A stretch of 64,000 bases of DNA from Batillaria attramentaria (GCA_018292915.2 JACVVK020000032.1:2782501-2846500), one strand, 5' to 3'. Counted from the first letter of the stretch, positions 24,201 through 33,213 are shown. Translations and numbers: made by a program. Notes: a model not told the origin generated them from the sequence alone.

Positions 24201-25858
24201 GGCACCTCAGCTCAGTAATGTACGTGCAGAGAGGCTTATCACCTGAGCGAGCCCGGCCGGCAGCCGTTCTCGTGGGATGCCCTAAACAATCCGCTCCCAG
24301 ACGGACGTCCCGGGCCGGGCAGGTGTAAATGTCTAGAGAAGAACCATCGCCTTCTTTCTGCCCAAAGCACCTGAGGCATTGTCTGCCTACGCAAGACAGA
24401 CGTGATGGAGCGAGGAACCAGGACGCTGCCAATAGTCCATTTAGAAGTGAGTCGTAAACTCACAGTGAAAAATGTTAGAGTTTACAGAAACGAGGTCGTC
24501 CTCATTTGATTGTTGTTGGTGTTGTTGTTGTTGTTGTTTACTGAAACGATGTGAATCACTGGTTTCACTGGAGTTGTGGTTGTTGTTGGCGGTGGTGGTG
24601 GTGGTGGTGATTACCTGGCTGTTGTTGTTGTTGCTGCTGTTGTTTACGACACTCGCTGAGGTCATTACAGGGAAAAGCCGGGCACAACGATGGTGATGTT
24701 GCAGCAACGGGTAGTTTACTGATTGCCGATAGATATAAAGACAACCGCTTTTGATTTGTGTTTTGTTTGTTTGTTTTATGTTTGTTGCTGTTTTTGTTGT
24801 TTGTTTGTGTTTGTTTGTTTGTTGTTGTTGTTGTTGGTTTTTTTTGCTTGCTTGCTTGCTTGTCGTCAATTGCACTTTGCTTACGCGTCAAAACATCCTC
24901 CCGATTCAAGTCTAGACGGTGACAAGGACATATTCTTTTCAAATCCCTCTCCTCCCGTCCCTGTCGTCTTTCTTAACACCCCCTCAACCTCCCTCCTCCC
25001 CCTCCCACCCACCCCCCATGCCACACCCGTAACCCTCCCCCTTTCCTCCTCTTCTCTCAGTTAGTCTTTCCACCAAGCCCTACCAACACCCCCACCCCCA
25101 CCCACCACCCTACCCCTTGCTCCTCGTTCAGTCAGTCTTAGCCTCCCGTCTCCCGTTTCCACCCTCCACACCTCTGTCCCAGAAATCTTTCGCCTGTCCA
25201 CCTCTCACAGTGTCAAGTTCTGCGGGCAGATTTTATCTGTCTCAAATCGATTGTTCTGTCCTTCATCCAGGCTCTGAAAAAGTAGGCAGGGGTACTATGG
25301 CAATGTAACTTACTGCAATGCCTCATGCCGGATTTCACATCCACGGCACAGCCGCTTTGTTCGCGGCTCGACTTCGGTTTCCGAGTCAAAGTTGTAAATA
25401 GCAATAAAATGGACATTCACTGATCGTTGCACGCTTCTTTCTGGGCAAGGTTACGCGCGGTTGAAGACCCCGAACCCTTTCTTGCATTCTTTCCCATAAA
25501 AGCAAACCCGGTCGCCATAAAAAAAAAAACGACAGGAAGTGAAATGTAGGTCAGCTGTCGGAGTAATGGAGTGTCCGGCGTCTCGCCGGTAAATTATTTA
25601 AAGGCGTTTGTCGATAGATGTGTCTGGTCCTAGGCGGACAGAAACCTGAATGAATGAATGAATGCCGTTCTTGAGTGATGAAGATGTGAAATAACCTGAA
25701 TTGTTTTTGTTTTGTTTTTCTTTCTTTCTTTCTTCTTTTTTCCCCCGGCAATTCCATAGTCATTCCCTTACATAACGGATGAATTCTCTGCTTCGCAACA
25801 CACCCAGTATCCAAGACTAAGTTTTAAACGTAAAAACTACACGTGCTTCCGAGGATGA
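24201..25858. other. No gene recognised; GTT-rich and C-rich tracts
   Basis: (GTT)n-rich sequence occupies 24511-24850 and pyrimidine-rich sequence about 24940-25200. The open frames here are low-complexity artefacts. Confidence 0.5.
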
Positions 25859-25970
25859 CGAACGAACGAACGAACGAACGAACGAAACTTTATTTTCACT
25901 GTACAGGGATAAAAGATTAGGTGCGCAGACCTGTCTTACATCTTGTCCTTGTTAGGCTACAACTAAGTAA
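25859..25970 (-). mobile_element. Retroposon 3' tail, R-like, with (ACGA)n terminus
   Basis: The minus strand reads TAACAAGGACAAGATGTAAG and ends AAAATAAAGTTTCGTTCGTT. The terminal tetramer CGTT is repeated (25859-25885). Confidence 0.6.
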
Positions 25971-26530
25971 GTTAAACTGACTGGACAATAAGCCCTTTTT
26001 TGGAGATTTATGGTGGCATCCTCCACAATATTCTAACTGTACTGAATATAGGGAAAAAAGAGACATTTTTGTTTGAATTTGTCATCCTGCATTGTCCAAA
26101 ATACTCTGTGCTCATCATAGAAATTAATTCAACCAGCGTGCGTCGTCACAATGAGGACAAGACTTGTAATCAGTCTAACCACTGTCAACGTTAAGAATAA
26201 AACCTCAAGCCATACAACGCCGCCATCAGTCAGGATGGACACACAGAACAAACCACATTAGCATAAAGCCTGAATCCATCGACCAACACTATCCAGATCC
26301 TCAAGACAGCGATAAACGTTCATCAAGCAACGCTTCATTTTACAAAAAAAGCGCCGACCTTTCGACCAGTCGGGGGCTATGTGCATTTCTTCCGATGGCT
26401 AACCCTTGATAAAACACATTTTTTCCCTCTAGACGATACTCCTCTGTCAACACGGTTCAAACAATTCCTTCTGACTCCCGACTAACTCTGGGGTCTCAGA
26501 AATTGATAATTAAAGAGAAACAGAAAAGTA
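25971..26530. other. No gene recognised upstream of the LINE
   Basis: Unremarkable sequence between a retroposon tail and the presumed LINE 5' UTR. Part of it could belong to the LINE if its 5' end is farther upstream. Confidence 0.4.
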
Positions 26531-26942
26531 ATCAAGATGGCCAAGTTGATCCTAGGGACATCCTCCAAAGCCCCTAGTCGTCTCCGCTGGCACGACCGCC
26601 TCCACTACGATAGACAGCATATCAATTTGCATGGGTCCCCAGGGCGGCGTAACCCAAAGACTGCTCCCTAATCAGTCTGACCCTACGGGGACACATTAGG
26701 GCCGGCGTGGGTTAGCCAGGGGTGCAGTGGGCAGACTGCTGGCTCCATATGTTGGGGCTCCTGTCTGGATTATGTCTAATTGTCCGGTCATCAATTAGGG
26801 TAGCTGGGGCTGTTTGATGCAGTTAACGGTGGGAAAACGACACCATTTGCTCGCAGCATGAATAAACATTAGGTGAATCAACACAACGAGGGTTTGTCTT
26901 GGGGATCTGTGCTGTCGCTTTCTAACTTTCGACGTCGGCAGG

Positions 26943-26977
<35 letters not shown>

Positions 26978-26980
26978 GCA

Positions 26981-27014
<34 letters not shown>

Positions 27015-27091
27015 GGCTCTCTCTCTCTCGGGGTGAGTTCGTGCTCACGATTCTGTGCGCACGAAATTTTTGGTGCTGGTGATTACGATGG
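26531..27091 (+). promoter_or_regulatory. Probable LINE 5' UTR / internal promoter region
   Basis: This stretch lies immediately upstream of ORF1 and has no long reading frame. It holds a GC-rich segment (about 26560-26760) and then three (CT)n blocks at 26945-27030. LINEs of this type carry an internal promoter in the 5' UTR, so that role is inferred from position only; no core promoter motif was recognised. A five-codon upstream frame (ATG at 27088, MDEIR, stop at 27103-27105) overlaps the first ORF1 AUG at 27092. ORF1 would therefore be reached by leaky scanning or from a downstream AUG. The left boundary is uncertain by a few hundred bases. Confidence 0.4.
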
Positions 27092-29110
27092 ATGAAATTC
27101 GTTAATTATCGCCAGACAATAGTGCCATCTAAAATGCCGAATGACACACATAGTCACCGATGTGTCACTGGTCATTTTGTGCCAACTTTGATGAGGATTC
27201 TTTGGAGAAAAGCCGACGTAGCAAGGCGAAGAATCCGAGGGCTCACACCACGAAGCCGCGCCAGGCTAGCCGCCATACTGCTTGTTTGGGTGTCACTACT
27301 GCTCAGATGTGGGGACATAGAGGCGAACCCGGGGCCAACTGCACCAAGCCCCAACAACAACAACAACGACACGGACACTACAGGTATGGACACAGCGGAC
27401 ATAACAACGGAAAGTCAACAAGTCAACGAGCGTGCAGCGGTCAACTTCGCAAGCGGTGTCGGCAACGAAAACGCAACACGCCATACTGAAGGTGAGAGCA
27501 CGGGCACAACAAACTTCGATAAGCGCCTTGACCGTATCGCTACGCTCATTGAGTCATTGACTGTTTCACAAAACAACATGTCAAGGACAGTAAACACACG
27601 TTTAGGGGCTCTGGAACAGACAGTACAAAACAAACTAAACGATGTGGACAACAAAATTGACGTGGTGAATGATGATATTGTCGCCTTACAAGAACAGGTG
27701 GAGAGACTAGAGGGAGAAAATAGCAATCTGAGAGATGAGTTGGTAGAGCAGGCAAAAAGACTGGAGTATATTGAGTCGCAGGCACGGAGGCAAAACCTGT
27801 TGTTTTTTGGGGTCCCAAAACAGAGAGACGAAACATGGGAAGAATGTGAAAGACTGGTACAAAACGTGATCAGACATGACATGAACATACAAACAGACAT
27901 TCACATTGAACGTGCGCACAGGGTAGGCCAGGCGATCTTGGTGAAAATGTACAGTCTGAGGGACAAATCTCTTGTTTTGAGAAATGCACGCAACCTAAAG
28001 TTCAGTGGCATAAGTGTGTCGGAGGACTATTCCCCACGGGTCAGAGAGATTAGGAAAAGTTTGCTTGGCTTGCAGCGCACTTACAGGGAGGACAAAAAGA
28101 CGGCCAGGCTTGTGTTTGACAAACTACACACTCCTGACGGTATTTTCACGTACGACACGGACACAAAGTCCTTTGTGAAGGTTGACCCGTGGTCAGATCG
28201 CCAGCCCCAGTCCCAGCACGTGCGCGCACAGCAAGAGGACAAGTACAGCTACAGTTGTGCGGCAACGGATGAAGCGGAGCTAACACGGGCCCAGTTTACA
28301 CGGGACAAAGGACAGTCACGGGGGGCAGAAGGTGTGTCACGTGCGAGTTGCGACCTGGACATACCCAACGCAGCATCGCTCACTCATTTCCCTTCACTGC
28401 AGCCGAGCGGTCAACAGCCCTCTGTTCCTGGTTGGTGCGGCTTGTCGGGTCAACAGCATGATGGAGCTTTGCTGGATGTTGGACCGGGCGACAGTCACCA
28501 TGACATGGGATCCAGGGGTGACCAACATACTTACAACAACAACACCCCAGGAGGCGGCAACAGCGACAACGCAAACGGAGGTGACAACAACAGGCAGAAC
28601 AAGAACGGCCGCAACGGCGTCAATGAGCAGAGGACTGACAGCGGCGGGGCCGAGGATGACAGCAACTTTAGTGACAGCGGGTTCGACAACCGAGCTCAGG
28701 GCAACGACTACGTCGACCACAGTAACCGCGGTGAGAGCACTAACCGTGGGGGTGGCCGCAGCGGCAGCACCAGAGGCAGGCGCAACGACCGAGCAACGGG
28801 TGGCGGCCGCGGTGGTGGAAGCAGTCGGGCCGGTGCAGGCCATGGTGTTAACCGTGGCGGCGGCAACAACCGAGATGGCAGCAACAACCGAGATGGCAGC
28901 AACAACCGAGATGGCAGCAACAACCGAGATGGCAGCAGCTACCGTGGTGGACACGGTGGTGTTGGGAGCAGGGGCGACGACAGGAGGAGCAAACAGAGCG
29001 GCCCTGCTAAGCAGACCCTGCTTGGCTTCGGTGGTGGTACAGGCCGTGGCTCCGGACGTGGCGTGTTGGCAGGGCGGCGGCAGGACAACCCGAGCGACGC
29101 GTGGCGATGA
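27092..29110 (+). CDS. LINE ORF1 protein: 2A leader, coiled coil, RRM-like domain, RGG-rich tail (672 aa)
   Basis: The ORF1 protein is expected to bind element RNA and act as a nucleic-acid chaperone in the ribonucleoprotein. Layout by residue: a basic n-region (about 37-59), a hydrophobic stretch (LAAILLVWVSLLL, 59-71), the 2A motif GDIEANPGP at 74-82, an Asn/Thr-rich linker (83-140), a heptad-rich coiled coil (about 141-233), an RRM-like domain (about 234-310, opening RRQNLLFFGVP) and a C-terminal domain (about 312-365, SEDYSPRVREIRKSL). This is the order seen in L1-type ORF1 proteins. From about residue 370 the chain is low-complexity, and from about 480 it is rich in Gly, Asn and Arg with RGG/RGR motifs and four NNRDGS repeats. 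In-frame Met1, Met15 (27134) and Met34 (27191) all precede the 2A. The Met1 AUG has a poor context (U at -3, A at +4). The frame ends in UGA at 29108. Confidence 0.88.
   Translation: MKFVNYRQTIVPSKMPNDTHSHRCVTGHFVPTLMRILWRKADVARRRIRGLTPRSRARLAAILLVWVSLLLRCGDIEANPGPTAPSPNNNNNDTDTTGMDTADITTESQQVNERAAVNFASGVGNENATRHTEGESTGTTNFDKRLDRIATLIESLTVSQNNMSRTVNTRLGALEQTVQNKLNDVDNKIDVVNDDIVALQEQVERLEGENSNLRDELVEQAKRLEYIESQARRQNLLFFGVPKQRDETWEECERLVQNVIRHDMNIQTDIHIERAHRVGQAILVKMYSLRDKSLVLRNARNLKFSGISVSEDYSPRVREIRKSLLGLQRTYREDKKTARLVFDKLHTPDGIFTYDTDTKSFVKVDPWSDRQPQSQHVRAQQEDKYSYSCAATDEAELTRAQFTRDKGQSRGAEGVSRASCDLDIPNAASLTHFPSLQPSGQQPSVPGWCGLSGQQHDGALLDVGPGDSHHDMGSRGDQHTYNNNTPGGGNSDNANGGDNNRQNKNGRNGVNEQRTDSGGAEDDSNFSDSGFDNRAQGNDYVDHSNRGESTNRGGGRSGSTRGRRNDRATGGGRGGGSSRAGAGHGVNRGGGNNRDGSNNRDGSNNRDGSNNRDGSSYRGGHGGVGSRGDDRRSKQSGPAKQTLLGFGGGTGRGSGRGVLAGRRQDNPSDAWR
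27191..27337 (+). other. Signal-like leader plus 2A ribosome-skipping peptide in ORF1
   Basis: Codons 74-82 (27311-27337) read GDIEANPGP, an exact match to the 2A consensus D(V/I)ExNPG|P. Ribosomes skip the Gly81-Pro82 bond and release the upstream peptide. Upstream are an Arg-rich segment (RRRIRG, RSRAR) and a 13-residue hydrophobic core ending CG, which resemble a signal peptide n/h/c layout. 2A sequences are established in APE-type LINEs of invertebrates, and some 2A-like sequences have been reported to double as signal sequences. Here that dual role is inference. If skipping is efficient, the main ORF1 product would start at Pro82 without the leader. Confidence 0.9.
28865..28936 (+). repeat. 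Four identical 18-bp coding repeats (NNRDGS) in the ORF1 tail
   Basis: The 18-bp unit AACAACCGAGATGGCAGC occurs four times head to tail with no differences. It encodes NNRDGS within the disordered Arg/Gly/Asn-rich tail of ORF1p. The unit is a multiple of three, so copy-number change keeps the frame. Perfect identity suggests recent slippage. Confidence 0.95.
29108..29110 (+). promoter_or_regulatory. In-frame UGA between ORF1 and ORF2, candidate readthrough site
   Basis: ORF1 ends TGG CGA TGA and the next codons (CAT GGC GGC) run in the same phase for 20 codons into the endonuclease WNIGGL motif. No in-frame AUG exists until 29360 (residue Met64 counted from 29171), which is past the catalytic Asn5 and Glu32. 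The base after the stop is C, the context generally regarded as most permissive for UGA readthrough, although the strong UGA-CUA form is not present. An overlapping ATGA (29107-29110) and an ATG at 29112 both lead into other frames that close within about 50 codons, so classic stop-start reinitiation does not explain ORF2. Confidence 0.7.
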
Positions 29111-32100
29111 CATGGCGGCCGGTCCACACAAGATGGCGATACTCCGGCTGGTGCAGGCCGGGGCCTGAGGTTGCTGACATGGAACATTGGTGGGCTGGTG
29201 GCGCGACTCCAAGATCAGGGGTTTGTCAGTTATGTAAATCAGTTTGACATTGCTTGTTTATTGGAGACTTTTGTTGATGCATACAATAACTTGACAAACA
29301 TTTTTCCAGCGTATGACATTTACTTTTCACCAGCTCACAAACTTACCAGTCAGGGCCGGATGTCAGGAGGACTCATTTTGCTTATTAAGAAATCTCTACA
29401 GAAACTTCATGAACAGATTGTAATGCAGTTAGATAATGTGATATGTGTACGGTTATCAAAGCAGCTGTTTTCCACTGACAGAGACGTGACGTTGATATGC
29501 ACTTACGTGCCTCCAATAGACTCGCCTTTCTATCAGCAGGCAGATATGGACAACGGCATTGCGAACTTGGACACTTGCATTTCTAATGTCCTGCAGCAGA
29601 ACACTTACCTCTTGGTGTGTGGTGACTTTAACAGTAGGGTAGCGGACGAGAATCCTATGGAGGCACTGCTGGAGGACGACTCTGACGGAGGTAGTTTTGC
29701 CCCCTTATCAGCACATAGGTCACGGCACTCACAAGACAATACTACCAACCAGTTTGGAAGATATTTATTAGACCTTTGTTATGTCTTTGATTTGGTCATT
29801 TTAAATGGTATGTGTAATGGTGATGAAGAGGGTAAGTTTACATACGTTACATCAAATGGTAGCAGTGTCATTGATTATTTCCTGGTTTCTGTGGATTTCA
29901 ACTGGAGTGATTTGTGCTTAGTTGTGGGTGAACAGACACTGTCTGGGCACTTCCCAGTCGAGTTAACCACTGCTAGCAGTAGAGCGGGAAACCCACAGAA
30001 AGATCGGGGACAGATGGATCATGCAGTTAAAGTGCTATGGAATGAAGATAAAAAAGGAGAATTTATGGAAGCTATGGAATCTGATGAAGCAAATGCTTTG
30101 TTGCAGGAGGCTATGGAGATGATCGGTATAAATTTAGACAAGGCTATTGAAGTGTTTACTACGTATCTGCATTGTATTTCAGAATGTATGAAAAGGAAAA
30201 TTTTGCCTCGGGATAAATGCCCGTCTTGGTTTGATAACGAATGCCAAAAAAAGAAACGAGAAACACTCGCAGCTCTTAGAAAATACAGACGGACGCTTGG
30301 AACTGAGGACAGGGTCTTTTATTGTACATGCAGAAAAGAGTACAAGTGTATGCAAAAGCAAAAGAGGGAGGCCTTCAGACAGGAAAAACTGAGACTTTTA
30401 GACGAATCCTCTAAAGATAGCAACAAATTCTGGAACGTAGTACGATCTCTATCAAGGAAAACAATGATAAAACCAAATATTTCTTTGGCAGATTGGAAGA
30501 AGCACTTTGAGTCTTTGTTGAACCAAAGCGCAACAGCTAAGTATGATAAGGTACACGAGCCTACTGATTATTGCGAGATAACAGACACCCCAATCACAGA
30601 AAAAGAGATACAAGAAGCTATTAGACATCTTAAGAGAAACAAAGCCAGTGGCTGGGATGGCATTCCGGCAGAAGTTTTGAAAAACGCAAAGTACATTATC
30701 CCGTTTCTGAAGGCCTTCTTCAATGCTCTTCTCGATGCTGGCTATTTTCCGAAGCCTTGGTGTATGTCAATTATTGTTCCACTTTACAAGAAAGGGAACG
30801 CTGATGAACCGGGGAACTATAGGGGAGTATCACTCCTCAGTGTTGTCAGCAAGGTGTTTACGTATATACTAAACAAAAGGCTTACGGAATGGGCTGAAGA
30901 GCAAAGTGTGATTGCAAAAGAACAAGCTGGATTTAGGTCAGATCACTCCACAGTAGACCACATCTTCACTCTCATCGCCATTATCCAAAAAAGTATGTCA
31001 CAGGGCAAACGAAAAGCGTATGTGGCTTTCATAGACTATGAAAAGGCGTTTGATTCTGTAGATAGAACATGCCTATGGTCACTGTTGTGTAAAAGAGGTC
31101 TCTCCAGGAAAATGTTATGTTTACTTCAAAGTGTATACGAAACTGTTCGTTGTTGTGTAAGATCTGGCTATGACTACACAGATTTTTTCGAGTCGCCCTG
31201 TGGCGTTAAGCAAGGTTGTTTGCTGAGTCCAAGAATTTTCTGTCTGTTTATCAACGAAGTAGCAGATGAGATTCGGAAGGGGGGAAGACATGGCATAAAA
31301 TTGTCACAGCTAATAGAAGAGATTTTTTCACTGTTGTTTGCAGATGATGTTGCACTTGTATCACACACCGTGGTGGGCCTCCAAAACCAATTAAATGTCC
31401 TGGCTAGAGCCTCAGCAAATATTGGCCTTAGAATAAATATGGACAAAACCAAGGTAATGGTATTTAGGAAAGGCGGTTATTTGGCGGCCAGAGAGAAGTG
31501 GTTTGTAAATGGGCAAAAAATTGAAGTAGTTAACTCGTATACTTATCTCGGTTTTACACTGACAACCATGTTGTCTGCAAACATTGCCTTGGAAGGAATA
31601 GCTGTTAAAGCCAGGAAAAAAGTAATGGAAATTTTCAAATCTCTGTGGAAAATCGGCTGTCAAGACATCAAGGTGTATCTAAAGCTTTTTGACCTCCAGG
31701 TACAGCCTGCCTTGACTTATGCGGCGGAAATTTGGGGTTGGGAAGAGGCAAAGCAAGTAGAAGCGGTACACATGTATGCTTGTAAAAAGATCCTAGCTGT
31801 CAGTCAGAAAACTCCAAACACACTTGTGTATGGGGAGTTGGGTAGGTACCCCCTTTTTATAAACACACTGGTGAAAGTTGTAAAATACTGGCTACGTCTT
31901 TTGACACAGGATGAGGCCAGACTCCCAAGAGCAGCGTATGAATCGGCGAGAACATTGGATGACAAGGGGATAGAAACTTGGGCAACACATGTGAGGAAAT
32001 GTATGTTCTCGTACGGATTTGGGTTCGTGTGGTTGTATCAGGGGGTCGGAAACAAAGCAATGTTTCTAAGAGAGTTTAAACAGCGCTTGGTGGACTGTTA

Positions 32101-32545
32101 CCATCAAGACTGGCACTGGAAGATTGTCAATAGTCAGCGATATGTGAAATATAAAGAATTCAAACAGACGTTGCAGCCAGAGCCGTACTTAAACGAGCTA
32201 ACTACCAGACATTTCCGCGATGTAGTTGTTAGATTCAGATTAGGAGTAAATGAACTTATGTCCAATAAACATAGATATGCACAAAATGCTAGTGCAAGAT
32301 GCTGCCCTTTTTGTCAGGGGAAAGACGAGGACGAAGTACACTTTTTGTTCAGTTGCCCTGTGTATGAGCAACTCCGGACGGACAGATTCCCGAATCTATG
32401 CATTGACAACCCTACTATGAATGATATATCCGTGCTATTGAGTTTGTCCTTTGTTCGGACACTTGCAAAATTCCTAGTCGAAGCGTTTAAACTTAGAAAT
32501 TATAAACTTGGTATGACATCTACATCCTTTGTAATGAATGATTGA
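29111..32545 (+). CDS. LINE ORF2 protein: APE endonuclease, reverse transcriptase, C-terminal CCHC knuckle (about 1,144 aa)
   Basis: This is the retrotransposition enzyme: the endonuclease nicks the target and the RT copies the element RNA from the nick. Residues are numbered from the TTG codon at 29171. Endonuclease 1-265: Asn5 in WNIGG, Glu32 in LETF, GDFN at 151-154, Asp235 in VIDYF, and SGH at 258-260, so the catalytic set is complete. RT about 480-770: AFIDYEKAFD (Asp622), GVKQGC at 678-683, SP at 686-687, the FADD active site at 723-726 and INMDKTKVM in the thumb approach. The C-terminus has CPFC (1045-1048), His1057 and Cys1062, a zinc-knuckle-like pattern common in these LINEs. The frame is open with no damage. 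No AUG starts it before the endonuclease, so coordinates run from the codon after the UGA; translation probably depends on recoding or a non-AUG start. Confidence 0.92.
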   Translation, partial: HGGRSTQDGDTPAGAGRGLRLLTWNIGGLVARLQDQGFVSYVNQFDIACLLETFVDAYNNLTNIFPAYDIYFSPAHKLTSQGRMSGGLILLIKKSLQKLHEQIVMQLDNVICVRLSKQLFSTDRDVTLICTYVPPIDSPFYQQADMDNGIANLDTCISNVLQQNTYLLVCGDFNSRVADENPMEALLEDDSDGGSFAPLSAHRSRHSQDNTTNQFGRYLLDLCYVFDLVILNGMCNGDEEGKFTYVTSNGSSVIDYFLVSVDFNWSDLCLVVGEQTLSGHFPVELTTASSRAGNPQKDRGQMDHAVKVLWNEDKKGEFMEAMESDEANALLQEAMEMIGINLDKAIEVFTTYLHCISECMKRKILPRDKCPSWFDNECQKKKRETLAALRKYRRTLGTEDRVFYCTCRKEYKCMQKQKREAFRQEKLRLLDESSKDSNKFWNVVRSLSRKTMIKPNISLADWKKHFESLLNQSATAKYDKVHEPTDYCEITDTPITEKEIQEAIRHLKRNKASGWDGIPAEVLKNAKYIIPFLKAFFNALLDAGYFPKPWCMSIIVPLYKKGNADEPGNYRGVSLLSVVSKVFTYILNKRLTEWAEEQSVIAKEQAGFRSDHSTVDHIFTLIAIIQKSMSQGKRKAYVAFIDYEKAFDSVDRTCLWSLLCKRGLSRKMLCLLQSVYETVRCCVRSGYDYTDFFESPCGVKQGCLLSPRIFCLFINEVADEIRKGGRHGIKLSQLIEEIFSLLFADDVALVSHTVVGLQNQLNVLARASANIGLRINMDKTKVMVFRKGGYLAAREKWFVNGQKIEVVNSYTYLGFTLTTMLSANIALEGIAVKARKKVMEIFKSLWKIGCQDIKVYLKLFDLQVQPALTYAAEIWGWEEAKQVEAVHMYACKKILAVSQKTPNTLVYGELGRYPLFINTLVKVVKYWLRLLTQDEARLPRAAYESARTLDDKGIETWATHVRKCMFSYGFGFVWLYQGVGNKAMFLREFKQRLVDCYHQDWHWKIVNSQRYVKYKEFKQTLQPEPYLNELTTRHFRDVVVRFRLGVNELMSNKHRYAQNASARCCPFCQGKDEDEVHFLFSCPVYEQLRTDRFPNLCIDNPTMNDISVLLSLSFVRTLAKFLVEAFKLRNYKLGMTSTSFVMND

Positions 32546-32660
32546 TACTCATTTTAGAGAACTATGCCATAGGAATGTACGCGCCACATGCCCCAATGTC
32601 ACCAGTTGTAACCAGAGGGCTCAGCTGGGGGGGAGTGTTCCCTTTTTGTTCCTTTTGTTC

Positions 32661-32694
<34 letters not shown>

Positions 32695-33147
32695 TGGGTA
32701 TAAACTAGGATATATTCTATTGTACGCACAAAGTTGTCTACACGCAAAACAAAATAGTAAAGACATGCATACACATACTAGTAATATAAACTAAGGAAAC
32801 GCACAGTTGGCATGGACTGAGGCCAAAACAATCAAGCACACGACTATTTAAAAAATTCAAACTTGCGGGGTACAAACTAATGATGCAAATAAACCATCGT
32901 AATCTGTAGTATATACATGTAACAGCATGTGGCCACGAATGTGGATACTTCATATGGTAATTATCTTATGCTTTTACTGTGTTTTTTATGTCTTTTTGTT
33001 TGTGTTTTTTTCCCCCTTTCTTTAAGCTATCCAGTACCCACACGTGTCTTGCTGTGAAAATGACGACTGATCATGTATTGTGCATGAATAACTCCCCCTT
33101 GTTACGGATCAAGTATCCAAACAATAAAATATGTCGAAGTCGAAGTC
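32546..33147 (+). other. LINE 3' UTR and terminal hexamer repeat
   Basis: The region after the ORF2 stop is AT-rich, carries a (GT)n tract at 32664-32692, and ends in AATAAAAT followed by GTCGAA repeats (33133-33147). The terminal repeat is the expected reverse-transcriptase recognition end for this kind of LINE. A separate retroposon tail (family T, 33151-33213) begins directly after it. Confidence 0.65.
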
Positions 33148-33150
33148 TCT

Positions 33151-33213
33151 CGTTGCAAACTGGCATATGGTGCCTGTGCCAAAACTTTTACTGTTGGAAA
33201 ATAAAGATTCATT
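33151..33213 (+). mobile_element. Retroposon 3' tail, family T, abutting the LINE end
   Basis: GTGCCAAAACTTTTACTGTT is followed by GGAAAATAAAGATTC, as in the family T copy at 52735. It begins within a few bases of the LINE terminal hexamers, so one inserted at the end of the other. Confidence 0.6.

Larger units (their letters stand above)
26531..33147 (+). mobile_element. APE-type non-LTR retrotransposon (LINE) with 2A-bearing ORF1, apparently intact
   Basis: This is an autonomous LINE: a non-coding leader, ORF1, ORF2 and a ~600-base 3' UTR. The 3' end is placed at about 33147, where an AATAAAAT is followed by two and a half copies of the hexamer GTCGAA. Short terminal repeats of this kind are typical of the CR1/L2-like and related LINE groups. 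The 5' limit is a guess: GC-rich unique-looking sequence starts near 26531, and a (CT)n tract (26945-27030) precedes the first AUG. I could not find flanking target-site duplications. Both ORFs are free of frameshifts and internal stops apart from the single UGA between them, so the copy looks young. Clade assignment is left open; the endonuclease and RT motifs fit the broad CR1/L2/Ingi-like assemblage. Confidence 0.85.

Noticed and set aside
29107..29110. ATGA stop-start overlap as a reinitiation signal for ORF2
   Set aside because: The ATG is in a different phase from ORF2 and its frame closes within about 50 codons.
28332..29168. 278-codon open frame overlapping ORF1 in another phase
   Set aside because: It is a composition shadow of the Gly/Asn/Arg tail (Thr/Ala repeats) with no domain. 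Its stop falls before the ORF2 start in a different phase.
28394..29212. 272-codon minus-strand frame opposite ORF1
   Set aside because: Low-complexity Ala/Val sequence antisense to the coding repeats of ORF1; no sign of a gene.
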